Positions 26,201 to 33,202 of a DNA stretch of 64,000 bases are shown in pieces; within the stretch, counting starts at the first letter, position 1, and every line of letters begins with the position of its first letter. The stretch is from Vanessa cardui (taxonomy: Eukaryota > Arthropoda > Insecta > Lepidoptera > Nymphalidae): NCBI RefSeq assembly GCF_905220365.1, contig NC_061140.1:6202501-6266500 (forward strand), read 5' to 3'. A program made the position numbers and the translations under genes. The notes beneath the pieces were generated by a model that did no database searches, had not been told where the DNA came from, and saw only the letters and a program-made list of their open reading frames with translations.

Positions 26201-27894
26201 GAAATTTGTCACATGCAGGTTATGTTAAGATGTTTTCCTTCACCGCTGAGCACGAGATGAATTATAAAGACAAATTAAGCACATGAATCAGCGGTGCTTG
26301 CCTGGGTTTGAACCCGCAATCATTGGTTAAGATGCACGCGTTCTAACCACTGGGCCATCTCGACTCTCTGTCTGCCTTCTATAGGATATATTGTTATTAC
26401 TATATGTAATATCAGCAAGGCTGTAGATCCACTATCACGTCATTCAGTTCTGTCGTAAAGAAATTCTCAAAAACAGAACGAAATTTGGAAATAACCAATG
26501 ATAAGGCTCGACCATTTAACTTCTCTGATTTGTCTCCAATCGTGTCATATTGCTGCCCTTAGAAACCAAAGAGTGAGTCAATTTTAAGTGCACCTCTATT
26601 TGCGGATGCACTTGTGCACTCTAAATACCCTGGGAAGCCACAAATGTCTTCGAAATTGTTCATACGGTATTAAGAGGATATCATTATATTTATATTGATT
26701 GTATTATGTATCTAATATAAAACATTCAATTTTAGTTTTAATGTTTTATTGTGTAAAGTAACTTCGAATAAAATACAAAACTTTATTAAAAGAAGAATAA
26801 TAAATCAATTGCTATAGTCATGCTTGTTTCGAGTAATGCAAGAAAAATGTCTCTTAAAATTAGTGTTTATTGCAAGTCGTAATCGGACAGGTAATTTAAT
26901 TAGCATCCTTATAAAATTAAAATCCAGTTAATACTGGTTTAGCCGGTGTCCCATTAATAACGGGGACTAACGGTAATGTTAATTTCAATAATTAATATCA
27001 AGCGCAAACTGCAAATAAATTTATATAAACATTGGACATAATGTGACTTTTATTGCAGTTCATAATGATTAGCCTGTTTTAAACGTATTACTCATTGGAG
27101 TGATTCTAAAACAAACAAATGTAATAGTTTAATTTCATTGTACTTGGTGGTACGGGTTTGTGCAAGTCCGTCTAGGTAGGTACCGTCAATGATATAATCT
27201 ACTAAAGAGCAATGCTTAGTTGTTCTGACTTCAAGAGTGATCGAAGCATTGTATTTTTCGGCACAAACAGCAATTCCTAGTTGTTTTGGCTTCAAGCGTG
27301 ATTGAAGTATTGGTATTTTGTGGGCACAGGTAGGGTTGACTATGTAAGCGATGATGAACATTTTCTAAAGTGTCTATTAGTAGTGTTGACGATATACCAG
27401 CATTTGTCACTTTGCTTATCTATTTAAAACAAAAAAATATGTTACTTTCTTCACTCACCTAAGATACCAGGATTGGCAAATTAATAAAAATATTCCTTAC
27501 TATACAAATGCAGAAAAAGAGAAATGATCAGGTGATTAACCATTGGCTTCATAATATATCAAATATATCATGTATACTGTATATATAGATATACCTATCT
27601 AGATATTAGTAGACGACATTGCCAATGTCGAAGACTTATAGGAAATTTATTAGTATTTTTGATTTTACAGAATGAAGTAAACATTTGAAGATCGGCATAA
27701 TACTAGAAGTTACAAACCCTTAATCTATTTAATTACTTTATTAAGGCTTTTTGTTTTTAACAGGCGATTCTCCGTGCATGCTAAATTGCAGACCGCTTGG
27801 ACAGCAATTCTATGCGTCGCTAGCGCTTGTAGTGGACGGCACGCCTTGTACAAAGCCGGGCTACAGAGCTATATGTATTCAAGGACATTGTAAG
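11173..27894 (+). CDS. ADAMTS-like extracellular matrix protein, 5' part (five exons detected)
   Basis: Exons at 11173-11236, 12201-12316, 22472-22589, 25708-25810 and 27764-27894 join in frame into about 177 codons. The order is: hydrophobic signal-like stretch (VVILQLSILT), short linker, one TSP1 repeat (WSSWGSWSPCSRSCGGG; later CYG and ECNIHQC), then the ADAMTS cysteine-rich module (YTWTPYIDG, CMLNCRPLGQQFY, VVDGTPC, CIQGHCK). Each acceptor ends in AG, each donor starts with GT, and the phases match at all four junctions. No metalloprotease domain lies between the signal-like region and TSP1, so this is an ADAMTS-like (loh/nolo/ADAMTSL) or papilin protein rather than a protease. Such proteins are secreted and organise basement membrane or matrix. 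The initiator exon and the spacer, later TSP1 and C-terminal exons were not found. The paralogue is unresolved, so no symbol is given. Confidence 0.85.
11237..12200 (+). other. Intron a-b of the ADAMTS-like gene
   Basis: It starts GTAACA and ends CCAATTCCAG. It contains the TIR element at 11817-12080 only about 120 bp before the acceptor; otherwise it is AT-rich sequence without recognisable content. Confidence 0.6.
11817..12080. mobile_element. MITE-like element (family T2)
   Basis: It shares about 250 bp of strong similarity with 53426-53740, in the same orientation. Near the ends are inverted motifs AAAAACCAACTTC and (complementary) AATTCGGTTGAAAAA, decayed versions of AACCGACTTC / GAAGTCGGTT. 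This copy lacks a ~50 bp internal segment that the other has. The superfamily is not clear. Confidence 0.7.
12201..12316 (+). CDS. ADAMTS-like gene, exon b (TSP1, first half)
   Basis: It encodes 38 codons plus two bases: ITEEPAIVLYAW, then WSSWGSWSPCSRSCGGG and VSVQERQCLP. It carries the tryptophan ladder (W-x-x-W, a C-mannosylation type motif) and the CSRSCGGG core typical of TSP1 repeats in ADAMTS, ADAMTSL and papilin. The acceptor is ATCCAATTCCAG and the donor CCAAG|GTATTA. The open frame to the left of 12201 is intronic. Confidence 0.92.
12384..12687 (+). mobile_element. Repeat family L, near full length
   Basis: It runs from TACTTGGTGGTAGGGCTTTG to CCAACCTATACCATAAAATAAAA and is highly similar to the minus-strand copy at 1961-2265. 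It lies 67 bp after the exon b donor, in sense orientation to the gene. Confidence 0.82.
12747..12990 (+). repeat. Decayed copy of repeat family L
   Basis: The order of family landmarks is kept: TGATGGTAGGGC, AACTACAG..AAGGGACAT, GGTGATAACCACTTAC, then CCGTCCATC. Divergence is strong. It lies head-to-tail with the copy ending at 12687, separated by about 60 bp. Confidence 0.68.
13965..14202 (-). mobile_element. Helitron-like non-autonomous element, diverged
   Basis: Read on the minus strand it has an opening like the other elements (ACATATTATAAAACAAAGTC) and the line AATCCGTTCAGTAGTTT-type sequence near 14125 in complement. It ends CACCGGTACGAAGCCGGGAC, the GC-rich hairpin type seen at Helitron 3' ends in Lepidoptera. 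Confidence 0.5.
15505..15677 (-). repeat. Decayed copy of repeat family L
   Basis: Minus-strand landmarks remain: the CACCGCCCATAG.CAATGGCGCTGTTAGAAAT region, GGAACTAAG.TGTTATGTGCCTG, and ACACAAAGCCCTACTATCAA at the 5' end. Confidence 0.72.
16909..16935. repeat. Perfect 10 bp inverted repeat
   Basis: CATTCTAACA at 16909-16918 and TGTTAGAATG at 16926-16935 are separated by 7 nt. They sit directly at the 5' edge of the SINE C copy. Confidence 0.6.
16936..17163 (+). mobile_element. tRNA-derived SINE (family C)
   Basis: The head reads CTGCCTCGTTAGTTTTATAG then AAGGCCGCAAATCTCGAG and a mutated box B (GGCTTCAAACCC). A body with CCGATAAAAAGTTATTGG follows, ending in AATAGCCGCC. I recognise this as a lepidopteran SINE type. 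A worn relative of its head lies at 32845-32935. Confidence 0.6.
17164..17325 (+). repeat. GC-rich retroelement fragment next to SINE C
   Basis: This moderately GC-rich, non-coding sequence contains AACCGGTGGTATTATTTCCC and a pyrimidine-rich TCTTTCCAGAAAGGC hairpin. It reads like LINE 3' sequence and may be the 3' part of the same composite element. The assignment is weak. Confidence 0.35.
18562..18823 (-). mobile_element. SINE family A, diverged copy
   Basis: On the minus strand the tRNA-like head (complement of GAACCCACAATC and TCTAACCATTGGACCATC) and the body are recognisable throughout, but many substitutions and short deletions show that it is old. The 3' end (CAGCCTATAAATTTCC in complement) lacks a clear (TTG)n tail. 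Confidence 0.75.
20128..20255 (+). repeat. Old fragment of repeat family L
   Basis: GTGAGCCAATGTAGCTACTA and TTACAGCGCC.TTATCTATAG.TGATGGTAA match the 3' half of the family. A local GGTAAGGTC/TTACCTTACC palindrome interrupts it. Confidence 0.45.
20967..21264. mobile_element. TIR element T1, uninterrupted sister copy
   Basis: Its ends match the 6304-6606 copy (TATAGTACGGTACAACTAAG and the complementary end). The interior aligns with the 54275-54891 copy. It contains the sequence CCGAATTAAGTA once, at 21023-21034, exactly where the other copy has a SINE flanked by two copies of it. Confidence 0.85.
21978..22240 (+). mobile_element. Repeat family L copy, internally deleted
   Basis: Landmarks run from TGTGGTAGGTTACTTTGTGC to GGCCCATATGCTCGTCCACT. 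The CACTCATCAGTTATTC segment is missing, and a 10 bp insertion interrupts TTACCATCAGGTGG. Confidence 0.75.
22472..22589 (+). CDS. ADAMTS-like gene, exon c (TSP1, second half with enlarged loop)
   Basis: The acceptor TTTTGTTTCAG and donor CAC|GTGAGT are both near consensus. The first base completes an Arg codon with exon b, and 39 codons follow. The last part, CYGLDKRYHECNIH, supplies the conserved C-x-G....Y..CN of a TSP1 repeat; the following exon supplies the last Cys. The first 25 residues (SRNLINNGTLL..., with a possible N-glycosylation site NGT) form an unusually long loop where ADAMTSL proteins usually have only a few residues. Confidence 0.85.
22787..23091 (-). mobile_element. SINE family A, full length, antisense to the gene
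   Basis: The tail appears as CAACAACGACAAC at the left, the body is complete, and the tRNA-like head ends near 23091. A 9 bp direct repeat ACTTAAAAG flanks it at 22778-22786 and 23092-23100. Confidence 0.87.
23795..23999 (+). mobile_element. SINE family B copy
   Basis: The tRNA-like head, GACTCGACCTCCGTGTTCGA, carries a textbook box B GGTTCGATTCC at 23862-23872. The body (TTGTCTTGGGTCTGGGTGTT) matches, in complement, the copies at 6743-6976 and 41874-42116. The (ATTT)n tail is missing. Confidence 0.83.
24098..24329 (-). mobile_element. SINE family A, internally deleted, with variant 3' tail
   Basis: It is a family A copy whose central ~70 bp (the CATCGTGAGGAAACC region) is gone. Beyond its 3' end the tail is (in complement) GTTACTTTACTTTTTTACTT rather than (TTG)n. 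An imperfect 11 bp duplication, GATGTTATTGT / GATGTGATTGT, lies at 24087-24097 and 24330-24340, which places the tail inside the inserted unit. Confidence 0.82.
24727..24835 (-). repeat. Worn fragment of SINE family A
   Basis: In complement it shows the central part only: ATAATTCATCTACGTT..., GAGGAAACCTGCACGTGAC and GAAATTCTGAC. Head and tail are lost. Confidence 0.5.
25211..25424 (-). mobile_element. Helitron-like fragment, diverged
   Basis: In complement it contains AATCTCTGGAATGGCTGGAC, an ACGGACTTTCACTGAC-like stretch and a GC-rich GGTCGCGGGCGCAGTTAGT end. This is the pattern 'mutated primer line, then GC hairpin ending in CTAGT' of lepidopteran Helitrons. The (GACA)n run near 25363 belongs to its left part. 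Confidence 0.42.
25708..25810 (+). CDS. ADAMTS-like gene, exon d (end of TSP1, start of cysteine-rich module)
   Basis: It encodes 34 codons plus one base: QCAGGVSDMR, AVQCSSYDRR, PFRGRFYTWT, PYID. QC closes the TSP1 repeat. The QC..YD..PF.G..Y.WTPY pattern is the diagnostic opening of the ADAMTS cysteine-rich module. The acceptor is TTTTTGTAG and the donor GACG|GTAAGA. Reading starts in phase 0, exactly as exon c ends. Confidence 0.93.
26053..26367 (-). mobile_element. SINE family A, full length, with variant 3' tail
   Basis: A complete body and tRNA-like head are followed, in complement, by a tail GTTACTTTACTCTTTTTACT. A perfect 11 bp target duplication CTGTCTGCCTT lies at 26042-26052 and 26368-26378, directly outside the tail. 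The tail is therefore part of the insertion, and it matches the tail of the 24098-24329 copy. Confidence 0.9.
27141..27340 (+). repeat. Decayed family L copy with internal tandem duplication
   Basis: The 5' part TACTTGGTGGTACGGGTTTG is clear and the rest is heavily changed. A unit of about 61 bp, starting GCAATGCTTAGTTGTTCTGA, is followed directly by a related unit starting GCAATTCCTAGTTGTTTTGG (27208 and 27269). Confidence 0.6.
27764..27894 (+). CDS. ADAMTS-like gene, exon e (cysteine-rich module)
   Basis: The first two bases complete a Gly codon with exon d, and 43 codons follow: DSPCMLNCRPLGQQFY, ASLALVVDGTPC, TKPGYRAICIQGHCK. The C-x3-C-x6-FY...V.DGTPC...CI.G.CK pattern is the ADAMTS/ADAMTSL/papilin cysteine-rich signature. 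The donor AAG|GTTAGT leaves phase 0. The family's next segment, a GCD-type spacer start, is expected in the following exon but was not seen up to 64000. Confidence 0.93.
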
Positions 27895-27992
27895 GTTAGT
27901 TATTAATTATACGCACAGATAGATGACACTCGATAAGGATACTGAGAGTTTAGTTAAATACATGAAAATACACAGTAAAAACCTCTTAGAAA

Positions 27993-28182
27993 TAGCGCGC
28001 ACTGTTAACTTTTGTCACGGTGACTGTTTCGTCACTCTTGTCGAGTCCATGAACATGTATGGAGGTGCGCTCACTTTACGACGTGACAATTGGGTCACAT
28101 TTGTGTCTGCATCTATACATATTCACGGATTTGACAAGAGTGACGAAACAGACACCGTGACAAAAGTTACCAGTGCGCGCTA
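27993..28182. mobile_element. Palindromic MITE (about 190 bp, long TIRs)
   Basis: The left end TAGCGCGCACTGTTAACTTT and the right end are inverted repeats of roughly 60 bp that keep TTTTGTCACGGTG and GTTTCGTCACTCTTGTC on both arms. Flanking TA is compatible with a TA target. It sits about 100 bp after the exon e donor. The 86-codon frame across it (27923-28183) is an artefact of the palindrome. Confidence 0.85.
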
Positions 28183-28870
28183 GTGCTTAGTAAAGAAATT
28201 ATGTTAATAAAACAGATCCCTTGAAAGAAGCCCTCAATATATACATACTACTTTCGTAAGATTTGCAAAGTTTCAAAAGATTTAAACGATACGTAACAAT
28301 AAATAATACTCCTCTTATCATACGAATATAATAAGTTAAAATTTTTAAAACCATACAATAATAAGTTAGCTGATATTATCAAACTAAATAAAAAAAATAA
28401 CTCATTGATCTTTATATTCAAGACAAACTGAAACATATCTCATGGCTACGATAACGTCATCTCATACAATATAAGTTAAATTACCTCATTTCCGCTAACT
28501 GGCAATCGCGTATTAATATGTGATAATTAATTATCTAACCCTCCTATCTAGTTTAATATCTACACACGTCGGTCTCGGCGTCGGTGGACACGTTACTTCT
28601 CACATTACAATTTTAGTATCAACTCTTGCAATCAACTCTTAGTTGACTGTTATTAACCCCCTATATTTATGACAGCTCGGTTACAATTTCCGTTCCATCC
28701 TTTAAGTAATTTAGTACTTCATTCTTAATAATGTTTATATTTATTTCTGAGAAACTTGCATACGCGTTGATGGAATCAAAGCAATATCTCACTTGCATTA
28801 TTAATTGTGATGTCTCGCAATTATTTTTTCACACTTCTGCTGCGATTATTACCTTCTGAATGATTTTGAA
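28183..28870. other. Non-coding AT-rich stretch
   Basis: No exon or recognisable repeat. If the ADAMTS-like gene continues downstream, this is intron. Confidence 0.5.
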
Positions 28871-28874
28871 TGAT

Positions 28875-29178
28875 AGGCTAGATTGTCCAGTGGTTAGAAC
28901 GCGTGCATCTTAACCGAATGCGGGTTCAAACCCAGGCAAGCACCACTGAATATTTATGTGTTTAATTTGGTGTTTACAATTCATGTCATGCTCGGCGGTG
29001 AAGGAAAACATCGTGAGGAAACCTGCATATGTCTAATTTAAAAGAAATTCTGCCACATGTGTATTCCACCAACCGGCATTGGAACAGAGTTGTGCATGTT
29101 CACAACCTTCTCCTCAATGTGAGGGGGCCTTAGCCCAGCAGTGGGAAAATTTACAGGCTGTTGTTGTTGTTTGTTTGT
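28875..29178 (+). mobile_element. SINE family A, full length, perfect 14 bp TSD
   Basis: The head, mutated at box A (ATTGTCCAGTGG), is followed by box B GGTTCAAACCC, the complete body and a (TTG)n/(TTTG)n tail. The direct repeat TGATTTTGAATGAT is perfect at 28861-28874 and 29179-29192. That marks a relatively recent insertion. Confidence 0.92.
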
Positions 29179-29310
29179 TGATTTTGAATGATGCCATACT
29201 CGAGTGAGAAATCAAATGTATAAGTCGTCTTATAGGGTAGAGTTCTTTGCAAGAATACAAGTTTTGATGCAGGATTAACGATTTTACGTACATATCGATT
29301 TATATTTTAC

Positions 29311-29575
29311 GTGGTGGTAGGGCTTTGCGCAAGCCCGTCTGGGTACCACCCACTCATCAGTTATTCTACCGACAAATAACAGTACTCAGTATTGTTGTGT
29401 TCCGGTTTGAAGGGTGAGTGAGCCAGTGTAACTACAGGCACAAGGGACATGATATCTTAGTTCCCAAGGTTGTTGGTACATTGACGATGTAAGGAATTGT
29501 AATATTTCTTACAGCGTCATTGTCTGTGGATGATGGTGACCACTTACCATTATGTGGCCCATATGCTCGTCCGCC
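29311..29575 (+). mobile_element. Repeat family L, near full length
   Basis: It runs from GTGGTGGTAGGGCTTTGCGC to GGCCCATATGCTCGTCCGCC, with only small changes from the 12384 copy. The usual A-rich end is replaced by an AT dinucleotide run (29576-29595). Confidence 0.82.
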
Positions 29576-29595
29576 ATATATATATATATATATAT
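29576..29595. repeat. Short (AT)n run
   Basis: About ten AT units directly follow the 3' end of a family L copy. They probably grew from its A-rich tail. Confidence 0.75.
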
Positions 29596-29789
29596 CGAGG
29601 CACCCACATACGCTCTTTTATTTGACATCGGTTACCATAATGGATTTGTACTCAAGGATCAAATCCAAAGTTTCTGTAGAATCTGATAGTTAATTCAAAC
29701 GTTAGATAGTTTTGTACTATATTGAATAATACCAATTGGCCTAATAGCAAAATCGCGTGACTGTATTTCAAGAGAGCAATGCACATTGA

Positions 29790-29939
29790 TTGCCAAAGGA
29801 GTGCAACCGGCCTAAACAAACTCAACTTCATCAACGAAAGTTTTTGGTTCAGACATATAAAAGTGATGATGATGTAGTTGATTCTGTCATTGGAGTAGAG
29901 CGTTCAGAAATCGAGTCACTACGTCGTATGCGTGAATAA
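29790..29939 (+). pseudogene. Orphan 49-codon frame, possible gene remnant or terminal exon
   Basis: Between TGA at 29787 and TAA at 29937 lies a frame with coding-like composition, reading ...KFLVQTYKSDDDVVDSVIGV and ERSEIESLRRMRE before the stop. It is acidic, then basic, and unlike the AT-driven frames around it. An AG at 29851-29852 (TTTTTGGTTCAG) could be an acceptor. No domain is recognised. It may be the tail of a decayed transposon protein or a real last exon; I cannot decide. Confidence 0.3.
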
Positions 29940-30429
29940 GACGCTAATAGCATTATATGAAGATGAAACGAAAAAGTCCTGCTATTTTTTTCATGAAGTG
30001 TTATTTGTGATATAAATTAATATTGTTATATCAATCAGTGATTAATATTTATGTTATTGTTATATGCATAACTTTGGTTTAAATTATTTTTGCATACCCG
30101 ATATATGATTAGTATAATTGTTAAACCATATATCTTTAAATAATTTAAAAGAAGTATCAATTATCCCCATTCGTAGGCAGGTAACATGAATTTTTCTCCT
30201 ATTTTTCATAAATGTAGCATAAACCAAAACAATACTCTTTCATTTTCAAATACGTATTCCCATTTTACTACATAAACAATAGACGATTTAAAAAAAAATA
30301 CGATAAACCGTTAAACGTTTATTTAATAGCAAGCCTTTGTTCCTTATAAAAAACGAGTTAAAACAGTTATTGTCGCATTTGGTATGTTGTTGACACACAT
30401 CGACAATAAGCAACATTAATATTATATCC

Positions 30430-31874
30430 CTTAAAAATGTTTTGCATTCTCAACAGTTTGGTTTTACTAAGGGTCGCTCGACTGCTGATGCGGGTGTAGC
30501 ATTTGTTAAGCACATTTATGATGCATGGGAAAAGTCGCAAAACGCTATTGGAGTTTTTTGTGATTTATCAAAAGCTTTCGATTGCGTTAGGCATGATATT
30601 CTCCTAGAAAAGCTTAAATATTATGGTATCAGGGGCCCTGCATTGAAATTAATTTCCTCCTACCTTAGTGAAAGAGTTTTGAAGGTTGTGGTTAATGGTG
30701 CAAAATCAAATGGCGCTGTGGCGCAAATGGGTGTACCACAGGGTTCAATTTTGGGACCTCTCTTGTTCTTAATATATATAAATGATTTACCTTATTTCGT
30801 AAAAAATACTTGCGATATTGTACTGTTTGCAGATGATACATCCCTAATTTTTAAACTTGATAGAAAAATAAACAACTATGACGTTGTAAGCAGTGCCCTG
30901 TCGCGGGTTCTTGGTTGGTTTGACATAAATAATTTAGTACTAAATGCTAAAAAGACTAAATGTGTTTTGTTTTCCTTGCCAAATGTCAAATCAAATCCTT
31001 CTGCAATAACTTTGAAAAATGAAAGGCTTGAGTTTGTTGAGTCGACGGTCTTTTTAGGGATAACCCTTGACTCCAAACTGCAGTGGGGCACCCATTTGTA
31101 TGCCCTGGCAAGAAAACTAAGTAGTGCCATTTATGCAATAAAAATAATTAGAAAACTTACGGACATAAGTACTGCTAGACTAGTTTATTTTAGTAATTTT
31201 CACAGTATTATGTCATATGGAATGTTGTTATGGGGTAATGCAGCAGAGATTGAAGTTGTTTTTATTCTACAGAAAAAAACTATCCGATCTATTTACAATA
31301 TTAGCTCCAGGACATCATTACGCGAAAAATTTAAAGAAATAGGTGTATTAACGGCTGTTTCACAATATATTTATGATAATATAATCTTTATACAAAAGAA
31401 TATTAAAAATTATTCTATCAATGCTGATGTACATACTATTAATACAAGAAATAAGAATAAACTTGTAACCCCCAGTTTCCGTTTGCATACGGTAAATAGA
31501 ACGTTTTTGGGCAATGGTATACGCATATATAATAAGATACCGGAAAATATAATCAATTTACCATTTTCAAAATTTAAAAATATTATTAAGACTAAATTAA
31601 TAAATAAATCATACTATTCATTAAAAGAGTACTTTTTAGAAAGAAACGCCTGGAGTTAGGCTCGGGTTCCATCATAGGACGCTAATTACTGTCAATAACA
31701 GCATTGTAAATGTGTTTATTTGAAAAGAGCAACTATGCGAGTTTCTTGCCGTTTCTTCTCGCTAGAAGCTGCTTTCCGAAACGGTGGTAGTATTTGATTA
31801 TTGACGATTCAAAAACGCTTCATTATGAAGTTTACTTGAATAAAATTGATTTGATTTGATTTGATTTGATTTGG
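30430..31874 (+). mobile_element. 5'-truncated LINE (Jockey/Daphne-like) with (TTGAT)n tail
   Basis: The element keeps the last part of its reverse transcriptase ORF, a 3' UTR with GAGTTTCTTGCCGTTTCTTC and AACGGTGGTAG, and ends in five ATTTG/TTGAT units at 31846-31873. This 3' UTR type is common in lepidopteran LINEs. The 5' end is truncated inside the RT fingers; the exact junction near 30430 is not certain, and I found no clear target duplication. Confidence 0.85.
30442..31659 (+). CDS. LINE reverse transcriptase, C-terminal 405 codons (truncated)
   Basis: Non-LTR reverse transcriptase without its N-terminus or AP endonuclease. Motifs in order: QFGFTKGRST at 5-14 (RT 2), DLSKAFD at 41-47 (motif A), GVPQGSILGPLLFLIY at 97-112 (motif B), FADD at 129-132 with the catalytic Asp pair (motif C), LNAKKTKCVLFS at 167-178 (D), and FLGITLDSKLQW at 204-215 (E). 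A thumb-like region follows. The frame is free of stops and continues to the left to a TGA at 30391, so 30442 (a TTG codon) is not a real start. All catalytic residues visible here are intact, so the insertion is young, but without the 5' part it cannot be autonomous. Confidence 0.93.
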   Translation: MHSQQFGFTKGRSTADAGVAFVKHIYDAWEKSQNAIGVFCDLSKAFDCVRHDILLEKLKYYGIRGPALKLISSYLSERVLKVVVNGAKSNGAVAQMGVPQGSILGPLLFLIYINDLPYFVKNTCDIVLFADDTSLIFKLDRKINNYDVVSSALSRVLGWFDINNLVLNAKKTKCVLFSLPNVKSNPSAITLKNERLEFVESTVFLGITLDSKLQWGTHLYALARKLSSAIYAIKIIRKLTDISTARLVYFSNFHSIMSYGMLLWGNAAEIEVVFILQKKTIRSIYNISSRTSLREKFKEIGVLTAVSQYIYDNIIFIQKNIKNYSINADVHTINTRNKNKLVTPSFRLHTVNRTFLGNGIRIYNKIPENIINLPFSKFKNIIKTKLINKSYYSLKEYFLERNAWS

Positions 31875-33059
31875 TACCTGACGGCTGTGCGTGGTTCTGG
31901 AATTCAAGCCTCGCGCACGCTCATTGGCCCAATCAAATGGCGCGCAATTCCCTGGTTTCCTGTAACATGTCCCATCCCTTTTCACGAAATCAAATCTACC
32001 TGTTACAGAAAAGGAAGAGAAAATAAATTACAAATAAAAATATGTTAATTATTATTTACGTAAAGCGGTCGTATATATATTTATGTTCCATATTTAAATT
32101 ACTGTTCTTTAAAAATTAATAATCAATAAAGGACTCGTAGATATTTATTGTAACTTAGCGAGTAAAAGCTCGACGTATGAAACTAACACCATAGATAATA
32201 TCAAATTGTTTGTAATATTAGAATGCTGCGAAAATACTTATCAAAATTCAGGTCTTAAATAAAACCGCGTAACCACGAAACTTAATCGCGACTGACAATT
32301 TGATGAATTGCCTTATAAAATATTGCAATGTTACAAAGCAACACGACGTAAGACAAATGTCTTTGCCAATAATTCAAAAATTGACGTCTTCTATTATTTG
32401 TAGTAATAAAATGAATTGTCCATGTAAGGCCATATACACACCGACTCTTAAATAAATATGAACTAACAAAACTTAAGTAACTTAAAATATAATAAGGTCG
32501 TAATTGGGTTCCATTGTTAACGTAACAAGCGCTTGATGGTTACAAGTTGTAGGCAGTTGTACTATGTACCATTTTAGATGCTGGAGATATTGTTGATTGT
32601 GAAGGAATATCATTTAGGTAAAATGAATTTTCGTATCTTCAAATACAACGAAATTTATGTAACTTATTGACGCTTAGAATTAATATAATGTCAGTTTAAA
32701 CTTGTGTGGGAAACATTGTGTTTATAAAATAAATTTCCAATCAAATAATAATTTATATCGTCTTAAAAAAGTCATCAGTAATAATTATCACATTATTCAT
32801 CACTTAGGTTGTTTGGTGGTTATATGTTTCAGAACTAATTCTAACTGCCTCGTTTGTGTAATGGTTATCGTGAAAGCCTTAAATCTAAGTTCAGGCCAAT
32901 AAAGTCTTTAAGTTTTACACTCAAGAAAATCGTTGAGTCCAGTTACGGTGTTGTTTTTTTCTAGTTGTTTCTTAAAAATTGAAGATTAGCAATAAGTTTT
33001 AGTATGAGAAAATTATTATATACAGTAAAGTATATTTTGTAACTACTGTCTCTTATAGT
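31875..33059. other. Non-coding stretch after the LINE
   Basis: No exon found. A worn SINE C-like head (CTGCCTCGTTTGTGTAATGG) lies at about 32845-32935. The short frames at 31866 and 32702 have no support. Confidence 0.45.
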
Positions 33060-33202
33060 ACTTACCTATGATTGCATAAGGGAAGTGCGGGGCCTCCTAC
33101 TACAGGTATTGATATACTTAAAAGGGGGTACCCAATGATGTATGAACAAGTGTACTACTTTGAATGAAATAAATTATTTTTATTTTATTTTATTTATTTT
33201 TG
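33060..33202 (+). mobile_element. LINE-like 3' end with (TTTTA)n tail
   Basis: A moderately GC-rich segment (AAGTGCGGGGCCTCCTACTA, then GGGGGTACCCAATGATGTAT) ends in AATGAAATAAA and a TTTTATTTTATTTTATTTA tail. The structure, with a polyadenylation-like signal and a simple tail, is that of a 5'-truncated LINE 3' UTR. The family is not identified. Confidence 0.5.

Larger units (their letters stand above)
25811..27763 (+). other. Intron d-e (about 1.95 kb) of the ADAMTS-like gene
   Basis: It starts GTAAGA and ends GTTTTTAACAG. It contains one antisense SINE A (26053-26367) and a decayed family L copy with a local tandem duplication (27141-27340). The rest (26379-27140) is unassigned AT-rich DNA. 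Confidence 0.6.

Noticed and set aside
27923..28183. 86-codon plus-strand frame
   Set aside because: Most of it is the palindromic MITE at 27993-28182.
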